Source: Planctomycetota bacterium
Lineage (GTDB): Bacteria; Planctomycetota; MHYJ01; JACQXL01; JACQZI01
Direction of reading: 5' to 3'
Assembly (NCBI GenBank): GCA_016207825.1
Contig: JACQZI010000008.1
Span: 255,763-319,762 of the forward strand
Length of the DNA stretch: 64,000 nucleotides
In this document: positions 42,275 through 50,728 of the stretch, one piece after another
Layout: each line of letters begins with the position of its first letter
How positions within the stretch are numbered: position 1 is the first letter of the stretch
The notes under the pieces: generated by a model
What the model was told of the DNA's origin: nothing
What the model saw: the letters and a program-made list of their open reading frames with translations, nothing else
Databases searched by the model: none
Translations under genes and position numbers: made by a program

Positions 42275-43924
42275 TTAATTATACTTTCCGCTAATCAAGA
42301 GCGAAGAAAACATTATTACCAAGCAAATAAAATAATTGATAAAGAACATATTTTCATTCCATGCTTTTTCCAGAACTAATAAAACCGCCAGTATCCCAAA
42401 AAGGATGGAAACAACCCATAGTTGCGGCATGTTTAAGCCCAAGGGGACGATAAGATACGACAGCAAAACAAGGCCGGCAATAACCAGTTTGCCGTATTTT
42501 TCCCCGAATAAAACAGGCAGGGTAATCACGCCATCCTGCTTATCCGCTTTGATGTCCTTAATGGTAATAATATTAGCCGCCAGGAAAAACACAAGCGGAA
42601 TCAATATCATAAACTCCTTTGGAAATTTCTCTACGGTTTTTGCGCCCCCTAAAAGAGAATACCCCAACAGCATCGCCACTAATGAGTTTATCCCTATTAC
42701 CATCATATTAAGCGGGAAAACACGCTTTAGGCGGAAAGGCGGAATGGAATAAACAATATATAAAGCCATGAAGAAAAGCAGAATCATCAAGGAGACATGA
42801 GAAACGTTGATTGAAAAATAAACCATCAGGAAGAAACAAACTATCCCGATAATTTTGTATTCGGCTAACGGGATAGCCCCCTGAACCAGCGGCCGGTCTT
42901 GATTAGAGATGCGGTCGCTTTCAACATCAACAATGTCATTGACGACTATCAGGGATTGAATCCCAAAGAATAGAGCCAAAGACACACTCACACAAGCAAG
43001 ATAGTCCAGGGGGTTGCCGAAAACTCCCGGTAAATTTTTACCCTCAACAAGATATCCTAATATGATGCCGCCAACGACTAATCCACAGTAATGGACACAT
43101 CTGGTTAACCTTATATTATGTAAGAAAGCGGCGCATTTCTTGCGGTCGTATAATAAAAACCAGGTAAATAACGCAACAACAATAACGAGCAGGAAAATCA
43201 AGCCCGGTTTTTCATCCAGCACAAGCAGTAAACTTGGGGTAAAAAACATTTTCTCAAAAGGCGTCGGCATATTTGCTGGCGGAAGATGCGGGAAAACTGA
43301 ATTCCAGAGATGGGTTATAATGGCAAAGAAACCACCGGCGTAAAAAACAAAAGTCAGATAGAATATAATCGCGCCGGAAATAGATTTAATCCAGTTTTGG
43401 GTCTTGATATATACATATATAATGGCTAATATCGTTACCGTGACAAATTCCACCCTGATTCCGGGTGAAGCATTTTGTGAAAAATCCACCCATGGATTGG
43501 CGCAATAAATGAAGAAACGCCAGACTTCATTAATTGTGTGAAAATATATGATATTCGCACCTTTACCGCCGGAGATAAAGAAATCAAAGATAGGAACACA
43601 GCAAGTAATAGTCCAGAATACTATTACGGTTTTGGTTACTTTTTCTATCCGTTCTTTTGTCAGAAGCCGAAGTATGATTGCCAAAATGAGCGCCTGGCTA
43701 ATATAGAACAAGGAATAATGCCCAAAGAACCTAATAATAGACGAGTACGGCTGGTCAACAAACCCGATAGTTTTATCGCATTCCAAAACGCCTTCAAGGA
43801 AATTACGGATAGCTATAATGCAAGCAAAAGTGACCATCCACCAGCCAAAACCGATGTTAGTTGATTCAATCGAATCAATAAATCTTTTTAACTTATCAAA
43901 AACAGTTTTAAAAAACGGTTTCAT
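42275..43924 (-). CDS. UbiA-family prenyltransferase with extra N-terminal membrane domain
   Basis: The C-terminal 290 residues of this 549-aa protein show both UbiA metal/diphosphate motifs: 'NDIVDVESDRISNQDRPL' and 'KDIKADKQDGVITLPVLFG', with about eight membrane helices. UbiA enzymes move a prenyl chain to an acceptor in the membrane. The first 260 residues hold about seven further hydrophobic helices and no known motif, making the protein almost twice the usual length. The acceptor is unknown. It starts 10 bp after the small gene at 43934 and is followed by STAS and HEAT genes. Confidence 0.82.
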   Translation of the reverse strand: MKPFFKTVFDKLKRFIDSIESTNIGFGWWMVTFACIIAIRNFLEGVLECDKTIGFVDQPYSSIIRFFGHYSLFYISQALILAIILRLLTKERIEKVTKTVIVFWTITCCVPIFDFFISGGKGANIIYFHTINEVWRFFIYCANPWVDFSQNASPGIRVEFVTVTILAIIYVYIKTQNWIKSISGAIIFYLTFVFYAGGFFAIITHLWNSVFPHLPPANMPTPFEKMFFTPSLLLVLDEKPGLIFLLVIVVALFTWFLLYDRKKCAAFLHNIRLTRCVHYCGLVVGGIILGYLVEGKNLPGVFGNPLDYLACVSVSLALFFGIQSLIVVNDIVDVESDRISNQDRPLVQGAIPLAEYKIIGIVCFFLMVYFSINVSHVSLMILLFFMALYIVYSIPPFRLKRVFPLNMMVIGINSLVAMLLGYSLLGGAKTVEKFPKEFMILIPLVFFLAANIITIKDIKADKQDGVITLPVLFGEKYGKLVIAGLVLLSYLIVPLGLNMPQLWVVSILFGILAVLLVLEKAWNENMFFINYFICLVIMFSSLLISGKYN

Positions 43925-43933
43925 AATATTAAT

Positions 43934-44176
43934 TTATATAGCCACTTGTTTCCATCCAACCATATAACCACATTCAAATATATAATGCTCCTCGGTCATT
44001 TTGTTTTGGCCGTTTGTTTTACAATAAACCCATGTTTGAGGCAGTTTATCAAGCGGCAATTTATATTTGGATGGTTTAAATATTTTTGCCATAGGTTTAC
44101 CGCGTATAACCAGTAAATCAGCCGCTGTTAACGGAGGATATTTCAAGGCGTTTTTATTCATAAATAACGTTTCCAT
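43934..44176 (-). CDS. Small protein of unknown function, first gene after the sigma-54 promoter
   Basis: An 80-aa frame ('LKYPPLTAADLLVIRGKPMA', 'YIFECGYMVGWKQVAI') with no membrane segment. It could start at 44176 or at the ATG at 44161. It begins about 25 bp after the predicted sigma-54 start site and leads directly into the UbiA-family gene. I do not recognise it. Confidence 0.6.
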   Translation of the reverse strand: METLFMNKNALKYPPLTAADLLVIRGKPMAKIFKPSKYKLPLDKLPQTWVYCKTNGQNKMTEEHYIFECGYMVGWKQVAI

Positions 44177-44207
44177 TTATTCCGTTTCGTCCATATATGA
44201 TGTATAT

Positions 44208-44225
44208 ATGCAAATATCGTGCCAA
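44208..44225 (-). promoter_or_regulatory. Sigma-54 promoter of the envelope cluster
   Basis: On the minus strand TTGGCACG-ATAT-TTGCAT: the -24 half matches the consensus exactly, and GG and GC are exactly 10 bp apart. Transcription would start near 44198 and run into 44176. Confidence 0.88.
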
Positions 44226-44229
44226 CATT

Positions 44230-44270
44230 CGTAAAAATTTGCAAAAACCGTAAAACCATTTAACCGGTTA
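44230..44270. promoter_or_regulatory. Possible activator sites
   Basis: CGTAAAA at 44230 and 44249 (19 bp apart) and the palindrome TAACCGGTTA (44261-44270) lie directly upstream of the sigma-54 promoter. Either could bind the adjacent activator. Confidence 0.4.
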
Positions 44271-44361
44271 TAAATAAGGAGGTTAGGCTTAATGAATCAA
44301 TCTGCTAAGAATCAATTTTGAAGAAAGGTGTATTAAAAAGAATACCAGTATTACTAAGACG

Positions 44362-46329
44362 TTACCGCTTCGAAACAAAATCGGAAGAATAAGATATGTT
44401 TAGCTGTTTTATCTTATTGTGAAGATTGGCGCGACCATATTTAAGAAGACGGGCAGCTTGGCTAATATTGCCATTACATTTTGTTAGGATGTCTATAATA
44501 ATATTTTTTTCAGCTATTTTTTTTAATTCTTTAAAGGTTAAAGAGTGAGATGAATGGATAGTTTGTTTATAGTTTTGGATAGGTTCTGAAAGCATTGTTT
44601 CTGTAATAGTTTTGGCATCCGGGTATAAGATACATATGCGTTTTATCTCGTTTTCCAATTCACGGACATTGCCGGGCCAAGGATAGGCGACCAGAAGCGC
44701 TAAAGTGCTGGGCGATACTTCGGGAATTTCCTTACGGGGAATAGAGCATTTTCGTAAAAAATGCTGGGTTAAAAGAGGAATGTCTTCTTTTCGGTCGCGA
44801 AGAGGAGGGAGATTAATAACGATAGTGTTAATACGGTAAAACAAATCTTCTCGGAAAAGTTTATTCTTTACCATTTGTTCAACATCCTGATTAGATGCAA
44901 AAACAAAGCGAGTGTCAACCGGAATTGGTTTCTGGGCCCCAACTCGCCAGAGAAGTTTTTCCTCTGAAACGCGCAGGAGTTTTTGTTGCATTACCGGAGA
45001 CATATTAGCAATTTCATCAATAAAGAGTGTTCCGTTTGAAGTAAGTTCAATATAACCTTTTTTATCTTCCTTGGCATCTGTAAAAGCGCCTTTAGTATGC
45101 CCAAAAAGATGGTTTTCCAAGAGTGTTTCGGTCGGTACACCTGCATTAATCGCTAACCATTGTTTATCTTTACGGTGGCTATTCTGATGAATCGCATTAG
45201 CAATCACTTCTTTCCCTGTGCCGGTTTCACCCTGAATTAAAACCGGCAAATCAGTCGGCGCAACTTTTTCCAGCAACTGCCACACATCACGCATCAAAGG
45301 TGACTTCCCGATTACAATTTCTTTAGTAAAAGATAATTCACAACGGTAACCAAGCGTCTGAACAAGAACAGACGGGACGGAATAAGATGTTTTCGTTAGT
45401 GCGGATAATTGACGAAAGAACCGTTCAAATTCACGGGTCTTTTCATAAAACCAGGTTATATCTAAATTAGATACTATTGGCTTAATGCGTTTTTCCATTT
45501 TCTCTGCTTTTTGTGGCATATTATTTAAAAAATAACATTTACTTAAAAGCAAAAGAGATTCGCATACAAGATCGTTTAGTTTTAATCGGCGGGCATCTTT
45601 GGCAATGCCTTCTAAAACCGCAACAGCGGAATCCAATTGCGATTTCAATATTTCAATCATAGCCAAGTGTATTTTTGCCTCAAGCGCTTTTTCCGGGAAT
45701 GAATCTTGTTCGCTAATCCTGATGCACTCCTTAAAAGACTGCGCGGCATCATCATACTTTTTTATTGCTATTTGATATTCGCCGACAAGATGGTGATAAT
45801 GTAACCCGATAAAACCTGTTGATAGAAATGTCTCGTCCCGAGGCAACTTCTTCTCAATTATTTCCTGCACACCACCCAGTTTGTTTTCAGCAAGATAGCA
45901 AAAAGCTAATTCAATGAGGGTTTTAATGTAACTATTTTTATCCATCACGATAGCAGCATCACCGTATTTTTGATAATATTCTTCGACCTTCTGGAAATGA
46001 TACAAAGCTTGATTAATACCCCCAATAGCAGAGAGGTTTAACCCCAAACCATAATGAACAATAGAAAGATAAGCTGCCGGAAGTGTATGCTTTAATGCAA
46101 TTGACTGCGCTTTATAACAAGCTTCTAAAGATTCAGAATATTCAGAGAGCTGGCTATACGCTGTTCCCAAATAATAATATAGGTAATACTTTTCAATTGG
46201 AGAACATTTCAGGGAAGAAATTCTTTTTGCTGCAATTTCACCGTAATATTTAACTTTAGCCCAATTTTTGTTATCCAAAACAATCTTAATTTGTTCCAGA
46301 TAACCCGATAACGGCTTACGGGTTTTCAT
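44362..46329 (-). CDS. Sigma-54-dependent transcriptional activator with TPR-like sensor
   Basis: This 655-aa protein has about 320 residues of TPR-like helices in place of a receiver domain, then a AAA+ domain with Walker A GETGTGKE, 'GHTKGAFTDA' (the sigma-54 contact loop, GAFTGA in most relatives), Walker B 'GTLFIDEIANM' and the 'REDLFYRIN' arginine-finger region, then a Fis-type helix-turn-helix (NISQAARLLKYGRANLHNKI). It hydrolyses ATP to open sigma-54 promoters. The Asp in GAFTDA is unusual. The start at 46329 is chosen because a sigma-70 promoter ends seven bases before it. It is transcribed toward the cluster it may control. Confidence 0.93.
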   Translation of the reverse strand: MKTRKPLSGYLEQIKIVLDNKNWAKVKYYGEIAAKRISSLKCSPIEKYYLYYYLGTAYSQLSEYSESLEACYKAQSIALKHTLPAAYLSIVHYGLGLNLSAIGGINQALYHFQKVEEYYQKYGDAAIVMDKNSYIKTLIELAFCYLAENKLGGVQEIIEKKLPRDETFLSTGFIGLHYHHLVGEYQIAIKKYDDAAQSFKECIRISEQDSFPEKALEAKIHLAMIEILKSQLDSAVAVLEGIAKDARRLKLNDLVCESLLLLSKCYFLNNMPQKAEKMEKRIKPIVSNLDITWFYEKTREFERFFRQLSALTKTSYSVPSVLVQTLGYRCELSFTKEIVIGKSPLMRDVWQLLEKVAPTDLPVLIQGETGTGKEVIANAIHQNSHRKDKQWLAINAGVPTETLLENHLFGHTKGAFTDAKEDKKGYIELTSNGTLFIDEIANMSPVMQQKLLRVSEEKLLWRVGAQKPIPVDTRFVFASNQDVEQMVKNKLFREDLFYRINTIVINLPPLRDRKEDIPLLTQHFLRKCSIPRKEIPEVSPSTLALLVAYPWPGNVRELENEIKRICILYPDAKTITETMLSEPIQNYKQTIHSSHSLTFKELKKIAEKNIIIDILTKCNGNISQAARLLKYGRANLHNKIKQLNISYSSDFVSKR

Positions 46330-46336
46330 GATAATA

Positions 46337-46365
46337 TTTATACAGAAAAAAGGAGTGGTTGTCAA
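46337..46365 (-). promoter_or_regulatory. Sigma-70 promoter of the activator gene, leaderless type
   Basis: TTGACA (46360-46365), a 17-bp spacer and TATAAA (46337-46342); the ATG at 46329 lies seven bases further on. Confidence 0.78.
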
Positions 46366-46505
46366 GCGAATATTAACCCCACGCAGTTTCGTGTTATTTT
46401 CGGTGAATAGGATACTTGAATCCAGAAAGCTATCCGGTTGTGTTGGTAGAGAAATAAAAACGCTCCCGACTTTATCGCCGGGGCGGTTGTGATTAGGTTC
46501 TGTTC

Positions 46506-48740
46506 TTATTTAATCTCGAATTCTTCCGTAGCGGTTCCGAAGTTTCCCGCATCGTCAAATCCCATGATGGTTACGGAATGCATTCCCTTATCCAGCTTAG
46601 CGAGCGAAAACTCGAATCCCTCTTCTTTAGTGTCAAGCAATCCGTCTTTAGGCATAAGCTGATTCCACTCTTTGCCGTCAAGCGCATACTGGATTTTCCT
46701 GATAGGCGAAAGCTGGTCCATTATCTTGCCTGAACAGGTTTCTTTGGCAATCTTAACCGTAACTTGTGGAGCGGTATTATCAATTCTGAACGTATTGGAT
46801 ATTTTCTCATCACTAAGCGCGGCTTCCGGCGAGTTTGATTTTTCATCGGTAACGATAACCTTTACGCGGTATTCTCCGTCTGCGAGGCTGCCGGTATCCC
46901 ACATAAACGCATTGGTAAAAATAAGCGTTTCGGTATGCATAGGAATCCAGTATTTTAAGCCCTCTTTCTTGTAAAAAACCTTATAGCCCAGATGTTCGCC
47001 TTCCGTATCCAATGCCTGCCAGGTCACTGTTTTCATGGTATTACGAACGATAGGCATCTGGGGCTGTCCCGGTTGGGGCGGTTGAGGCGGTTGCGGTTGC
47101 GCCTGATCGGCGGCAAATGCCAAAGCCGACAGCTTTGGTTTCTGGTTATTGATTAAATATGCCAGGCATGTTTGTTTTAGTTCCGCCTTATTATCCGTTT
47201 CCCAGGTCAGTTTAAACTGGAAATAACGCCCTTCTTTATTTTCCGGCATAAACGGTTCTTCGGGTGAAATAACCTTTTCCTTAGACCAGTCCGACCAGGT
47301 TTCGTCCGGTTTATTGGTGTTGCCGCTACGGGATTGGAAAGCAAGTTTACCGGTTCCTTTCCAGGTAAAGTTGCCCCATTTAGAAACGAACTTGGCGTCA
47401 AATGCTTCTGATGTATAACTTCCATCTTTGGCGCCCTTATGGCTCACTTGGTAGATTCTTCCTTGACCTCCTGTCCCGATTAAGTTAAGGTTGCCGTCTT
47501 TATCTAATAGTAATGTCAAAACCTGCTTTGTTTCAAAGTCAAAAGGTATGGAGTATTCACCTTGCTCGTTTATCTTGAAGACCTTACCGGTATTATCTGT
47601 TCCCGCAAATATCTCGTTGCGGTCATTTGCTTTTATTTCAGTTAAATAGCAATTATCGAATGTGATAATTTCCTTCAGCACTCCTCCCCCGTTTAGTTTA
47701 TAAATGTAGCTTTGTACCGGTGCTTTTGGCTCGGAAGAAGCCGGTGGCGCGCATGGCTGGATATCATTATCCCCTTCTTTTTCAGCCGGTTCGGAATCTT
47801 CGTCCGTATCTTTTTCCTGCGGTTTAGTTGATTCTTCTTGCGGGGCTGGTTGCGGTGTTTGGGGCGGTTGCTGGGGAGTTTTTTCCTTTATCTTTTGGGG
47901 TTGATTAGCCGCATTAGCCATTGCTTCCAGAAATTCCTGGGGAGGCACCTGGATTCCGCTGTTGACTGCGATATAAAGGGTTTGATTGCTGAAATACAGG
48001 TGTTTTATTTCGTTCGGTCCGAAATCGCTGATTACCTCTGGTTTACCTTTAAGAGATATCCTATAAAGTATTCCAGGGTTGCTTGTCCCGAAATAGAACG
48101 CGTCTTTTCCATCAAAGACCATTGACAGTATATTGGCTTTTTTCTTGGTATCGTAAAATATTGTTGGCGTTCCTTTGGAGTCGATTTCGTATATGATGCC
48201 TTCCTGTCCGGTTGCCGCATAGAGCTTGCCATTGGGTCCGAATAATAATGACCATACATATGTTGAAGGAAGCGTGCTGAAAAGCTCGCCTTTTTCATCC
48301 TTGCCGATTTTGAATATCTTGCCGTTGGGGATAGTTGCCACGAACAGTTCTCCTGAGTCGGAAAACGCCAGCGAAGTAACCAGCAGTTCTTTGGTATCAT
48401 AAACAATGTCAAGTTTTTCTCCGTCCATCTTGTAGGTTTTTCCTGAACCGCTTCCGAAATAGTAAATGTCTTTTTTGCCTTTCACCCCTGTCCAGATGCT
48501 TGGTTCATACGTACCTGTTGGCGAAACAGGAACTTCCATTTTAACGACGGTTTCCCCGAGAACCACCGTCCCGTCGGCTGTTATTACCAGGTTTTCCATT
48601 TCACCTTGGCGTGCGGCGGGTTTATCTTTTATTTCCCAGTATGCCGTTCCGACTGCGTAGGTATTCAGATTACATATACAACAGAGCCCCACGCCGAGTA
48701 TCAGTATCATAACCTTGTTTAAAAGTTTTCTCTTGCTCAT
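46506..48740 (-). CDS. Exported beta-propeller protein with fibronectin-like C-terminus
   Basis: This 744-aa protein starts at the ATG at 48740 (AGGAG just upstream) with a signal peptide (VMILILGVGLCCICNLNTYA). Residues 30-260 form NHL/SMP-30-like propeller strands ('FGPNGKLYAATGQEGIIYEI'), interrupted near 275-345 by a Pro/Gln/Glu-rich linker, with more blades after it. The last 250 residues contain Ig/fibronectin-like domains ('GYKVFYKKEGLKYWIPMHTE', 'SVTIMGFDDAGNFG'). It follows the SpoIVB-like protease gene with overlapping ends. Function unknown; extracellular binding is inferred. Confidence 0.82.
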   Translation of the reverse strand: MSKRKLLNKVMILILGVGLCCICNLNTYAVGTAYWEIKDKPAARQGEMENLVITADGTVVLGETVVKMEVPVSPTGTYEPSIWTGVKGKKDIYYFGSGSGKTYKMDGEKLDIVYDTKELLVTSLAFSDSGELFVATIPNGKIFKIGKDEKGELFSTLPSTYVWSLLFGPNGKLYAATGQEGIIYEIDSKGTPTIFYDTKKKANILSMVFDGKDAFYFGTSNPGILYRISLKGKPEVISDFGPNEIKHLYFSNQTLYIAVNSGIQVPPQEFLEAMANAANQPQKIKEKTPQQPPQTPQPAPQEESTKPQEKDTDEDSEPAEKEGDNDIQPCAPPASSEPKAPVQSYIYKLNGGGVLKEIITFDNCYLTEIKANDRNEIFAGTDNTGKVFKINEQGEYSIPFDFETKQVLTLLLDKDGNLNLIGTGGQGRIYQVSHKGAKDGSYTSEAFDAKFVSKWGNFTWKGTGKLAFQSRSGNTNKPDETWSDWSKEKVISPEEPFMPENKEGRYFQFKLTWETDNKAELKQTCLAYLINNQKPKLSALAFAADQAQPQPPQPPQPGQPQMPIVRNTMKTVTWQALDTEGEHLGYKVFYKKEGLKYWIPMHTETLIFTNAFMWDTGSLADGEYRVKVIVTDEKSNSPEAALSDEKISNTFRIDNTAPQVTVKIAKETCSGKIMDQLSPIRKIQYALDGKEWNQLMPKDGLLDTKEEGFEFSLAKLDKGMHSVTIMGFDDAGNFGTATEEFEIK

Positions 48741-48751
48741 ATTCACTCCTC

Positions 48752-50593
48752 TCATTTTTTAGTTTTTATCTTTACTATTTTTAAACTGATAGAGCCGCCT
48801 CCGTCAATGACAAATTCCGATGGTTGTATGAATTTAAGGCTTTTAGGGGCCAAAAAAATGGGATTATTATGAGAAGGAGTGGGATCGGCTGCATTAATGC
48901 CGTTAGTTCCGATAACTGGTTCGCGTGTTTGATTAATTAACTGGCTGATAATAGAATTCGGCAGCCGCGGCAGAGTTTTTCCGTTTACCCTGAAATCTAT
49001 TTCCTTTATTGGTATTGATGCGACAATAGTATCGCTGTCATAATAGGATTTCATAAAATGTATCATTTCATGGACGTTTGTCGGAGGCGGAAGTTCAGGC
49101 ATAAGGTCGTTCCCTCCGGAAATAATTATATTAATGGTTTGCGGCTCCATATCCTTAGGGATTGTAATAGGCATTTGCCTGAGAACTGCCGGTTTAAGAT
49201 AAGGCCTGATTAGCATATTGATGGTTACAGTTTCGCCGGGGATTGTTTCTTCCTGGTCAATCCAAACTTTCTGGATTATACCGCTTTTATTCTCGCTCAG
49301 GACTTTAACTTCAAAAGAGACGCTTTCAACCTCTATTTCCTTATAAGGATTTTGCCAGATCGGCAGGAATACGTTGTTTACGCTCCCGCAACCGGCCCCG
49401 GATGGACTGTCAATTGTCAGGCGGCGGATAGATATAGGATCGGCCCCTTTTAGTTTAATCATGGTGATAACCTCGATCATGCCGGATTCAGGGATTGGTT
49501 CGGCCTCAGTCGCCGCAGACATAAGTGTGGGTAATACCCCTCCCATAACTTGACGGTGTTTTACGATTTCGTAATTGAATTCATGCCGGTTATGGGTTTT
49601 GGCGTTTTCGACCGTTATTTTTACCGGGACCATACCGACTGTTTTAGTCCCATCGACAAAGCCAGAGATACCGGTTTTTTCGTCTTTGGTCATCACTCCG
49701 AGAGATTTCGCCGGAGAGCCTAATTTAAATGCGCTTTCGATTGTCGGGATTATTCCGTAAATGTAAGCGTTTGAAATGGGATAAGCAAGCTCCCCTTTCA
49801 ACTCGTTTTGATGCCCGAAAGCGATAAATTTGTCTCCATCACGGTAGGTAACCGTTCCGATGCCGGACCATTCTGCATCGCCGCGGACCACGTTAACCCC
49901 GATGGCGCTGCCCGGTTCCATATCCATGGGGACCATTTCTTTAACGGCGGCTGATGCGGAACCTGTTTGTACCGGGACAATATTATACGGCGCTAGGTAT
50001 TTTTCCACCAGTTTAATCTTATTGGCGGTCATTCCTGAGATAAACAGCGGTGTTTGTAAAGGCCGCATGTAGCCGGCTTTTGACGGCGTATTCCCTTCGC
50101 CTTGGGCCGTTTTTTCTTCTTTATAGACGGGTTCTGTATTGCCTGCTTTTTCCGGCGGGCGGTTCATGTCTTCAATCATTAATTCAATCGGGGTCACCCC
50201 GGCAATCGGTTCTTTGCCGTATGCCCAGCCGCCCCACCCATATGCCAGCGCTCCGATTAATCTGCCTTCCGGTTCTTTTTCCGCGTCTTCGACAATATAA
50301 ATCGGGCTTCCGCTCATTCCCTGGATAATACCGGCTTTATCGGTTATCGGGTGTTTGCATTTTATCAGTATCATATGCAGTTTCGGACCGATGGAGTCTT
50401 CCATAACACCGAGCACCTCGATATCGAATTTTTCTATCTTCGTCCCTTCAAACACGGTTTTTCCGTAGCCTTTCATACCGATTTTTATTTCTGACAGCTT
50501 CATGATTTTAATATCTGTAGATTCATTTCCCAAGCTGATTCCTATAAGTGCGGCTATGGAAATGGCTATGAAAACAAATAATCTCTTTTTCAT
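48752..50593 (-). CDS. SpoIVB-like (peptidase family S55) exported serine protease
   Basis: This 613-aa protein has a signal peptide (LFVFIAISIAALIGISLG), then the S55 pattern: 'IKIGMKGYGKTVFEGTKIEK', 'IIQGMSGSPIY' with the catalytic Ser, 'FIAFGHQNELKGELAYPISN' and 'GIIPTIESAFKLGSPAKSLG'. In sporulating bacteria SpoIVB cuts a membrane partner to release a sigma factor; here no sporulation genes are near, so a secreted regulatory protease is more likely. The Ser-containing motif sits near residue 103, with a long C-terminal beta domain. It is divergently transcribed from the gene at 50729 and coupled to the propeller gene downstream. Confidence 0.85.
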   Translation of the reverse strand: MKKRLFVFIAISIAALIGISLGNESTDIKIMKLSEIKIGMKGYGKTVFEGTKIEKFDIEVLGVMEDSIGPKLHMILIKCKHPITDKAGIIQGMSGSPIYIVEDAEKEPEGRLIGALAYGWGGWAYGKEPIAGVTPIELMIEDMNRPPEKAGNTEPVYKEEKTAQGEGNTPSKAGYMRPLQTPLFISGMTANKIKLVEKYLAPYNIVPVQTGSASAAVKEMVPMDMEPGSAIGVNVVRGDAEWSGIGTVTYRDGDKFIAFGHQNELKGELAYPISNAYIYGIIPTIESAFKLGSPAKSLGVMTKDEKTGISGFVDGTKTVGMVPVKITVENAKTHNRHEFNYEIVKHRQVMGGVLPTLMSAATEAEPIPESGMIEVITMIKLKGADPISIRRLTIDSPSGAGCGSVNNVFLPIWQNPYKEIEVESVSFEVKVLSENKSGIIQKVWIDQEETIPGETVTINMLIRPYLKPAVLRQMPITIPKDMEPQTINIIISGGNDLMPELPPPTNVHEMIHFMKSYYDSDTIVASIPIKEIDFRVNGKTLPRLPNSIISQLINQTREPVIGTNGINAADPTPSHNNPIFLAPKSLKFIQPSEFVIDGGGSISLKIVKIKTKK

Positions 50594-50651
50594 ACGGAGA
50601 ACTCCTTTTTAAGGCGTGTTTTGATGTGCATAAATTTATAAATTTTCGTTT

Positions 50652-50679
50652 AGTATAGGTTTATTTTTTTAAATGTCAA
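50652..50679 (-). promoter_or_regulatory. Sigma-70 promoter of the SpoIVB-like gene
   Basis: TTGACA (50674-50679), a 16-bp spacer and TATACT (50652-50657). The leader before the start at 50593 is about 55 bp and carries AAGGAG. Confidence 0.75.
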
Positions 50680-50691
50680 GAAAATACTATC

Positions 50692-50721
50692 TTGACAAAC
50701 CAAATAGTTTTTTGGTAATAT
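50692..50721 (+). promoter_or_regulatory. Sigma-70 promoter of the GGDEF gene, leaderless type
   Basis: TTGACA (50692-50697), an 18-bp spacer and TAATAT (50716-50721); the ATG at 50729 is seven bases beyond. Its -35 box lies 12 bp from that of the divergent promoter. Confidence 0.75.
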
Positions 50722-50728
50722 ACGCTAC

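Noticed and set aside
44276-44320. A nine-codon plus-strand frame (MNQSAKNQF) after an AAGGAGG site
   Set aside because: Too short, spacing of nine bases is long, and it sits against the direction of neighbouring genes with no supporting context.
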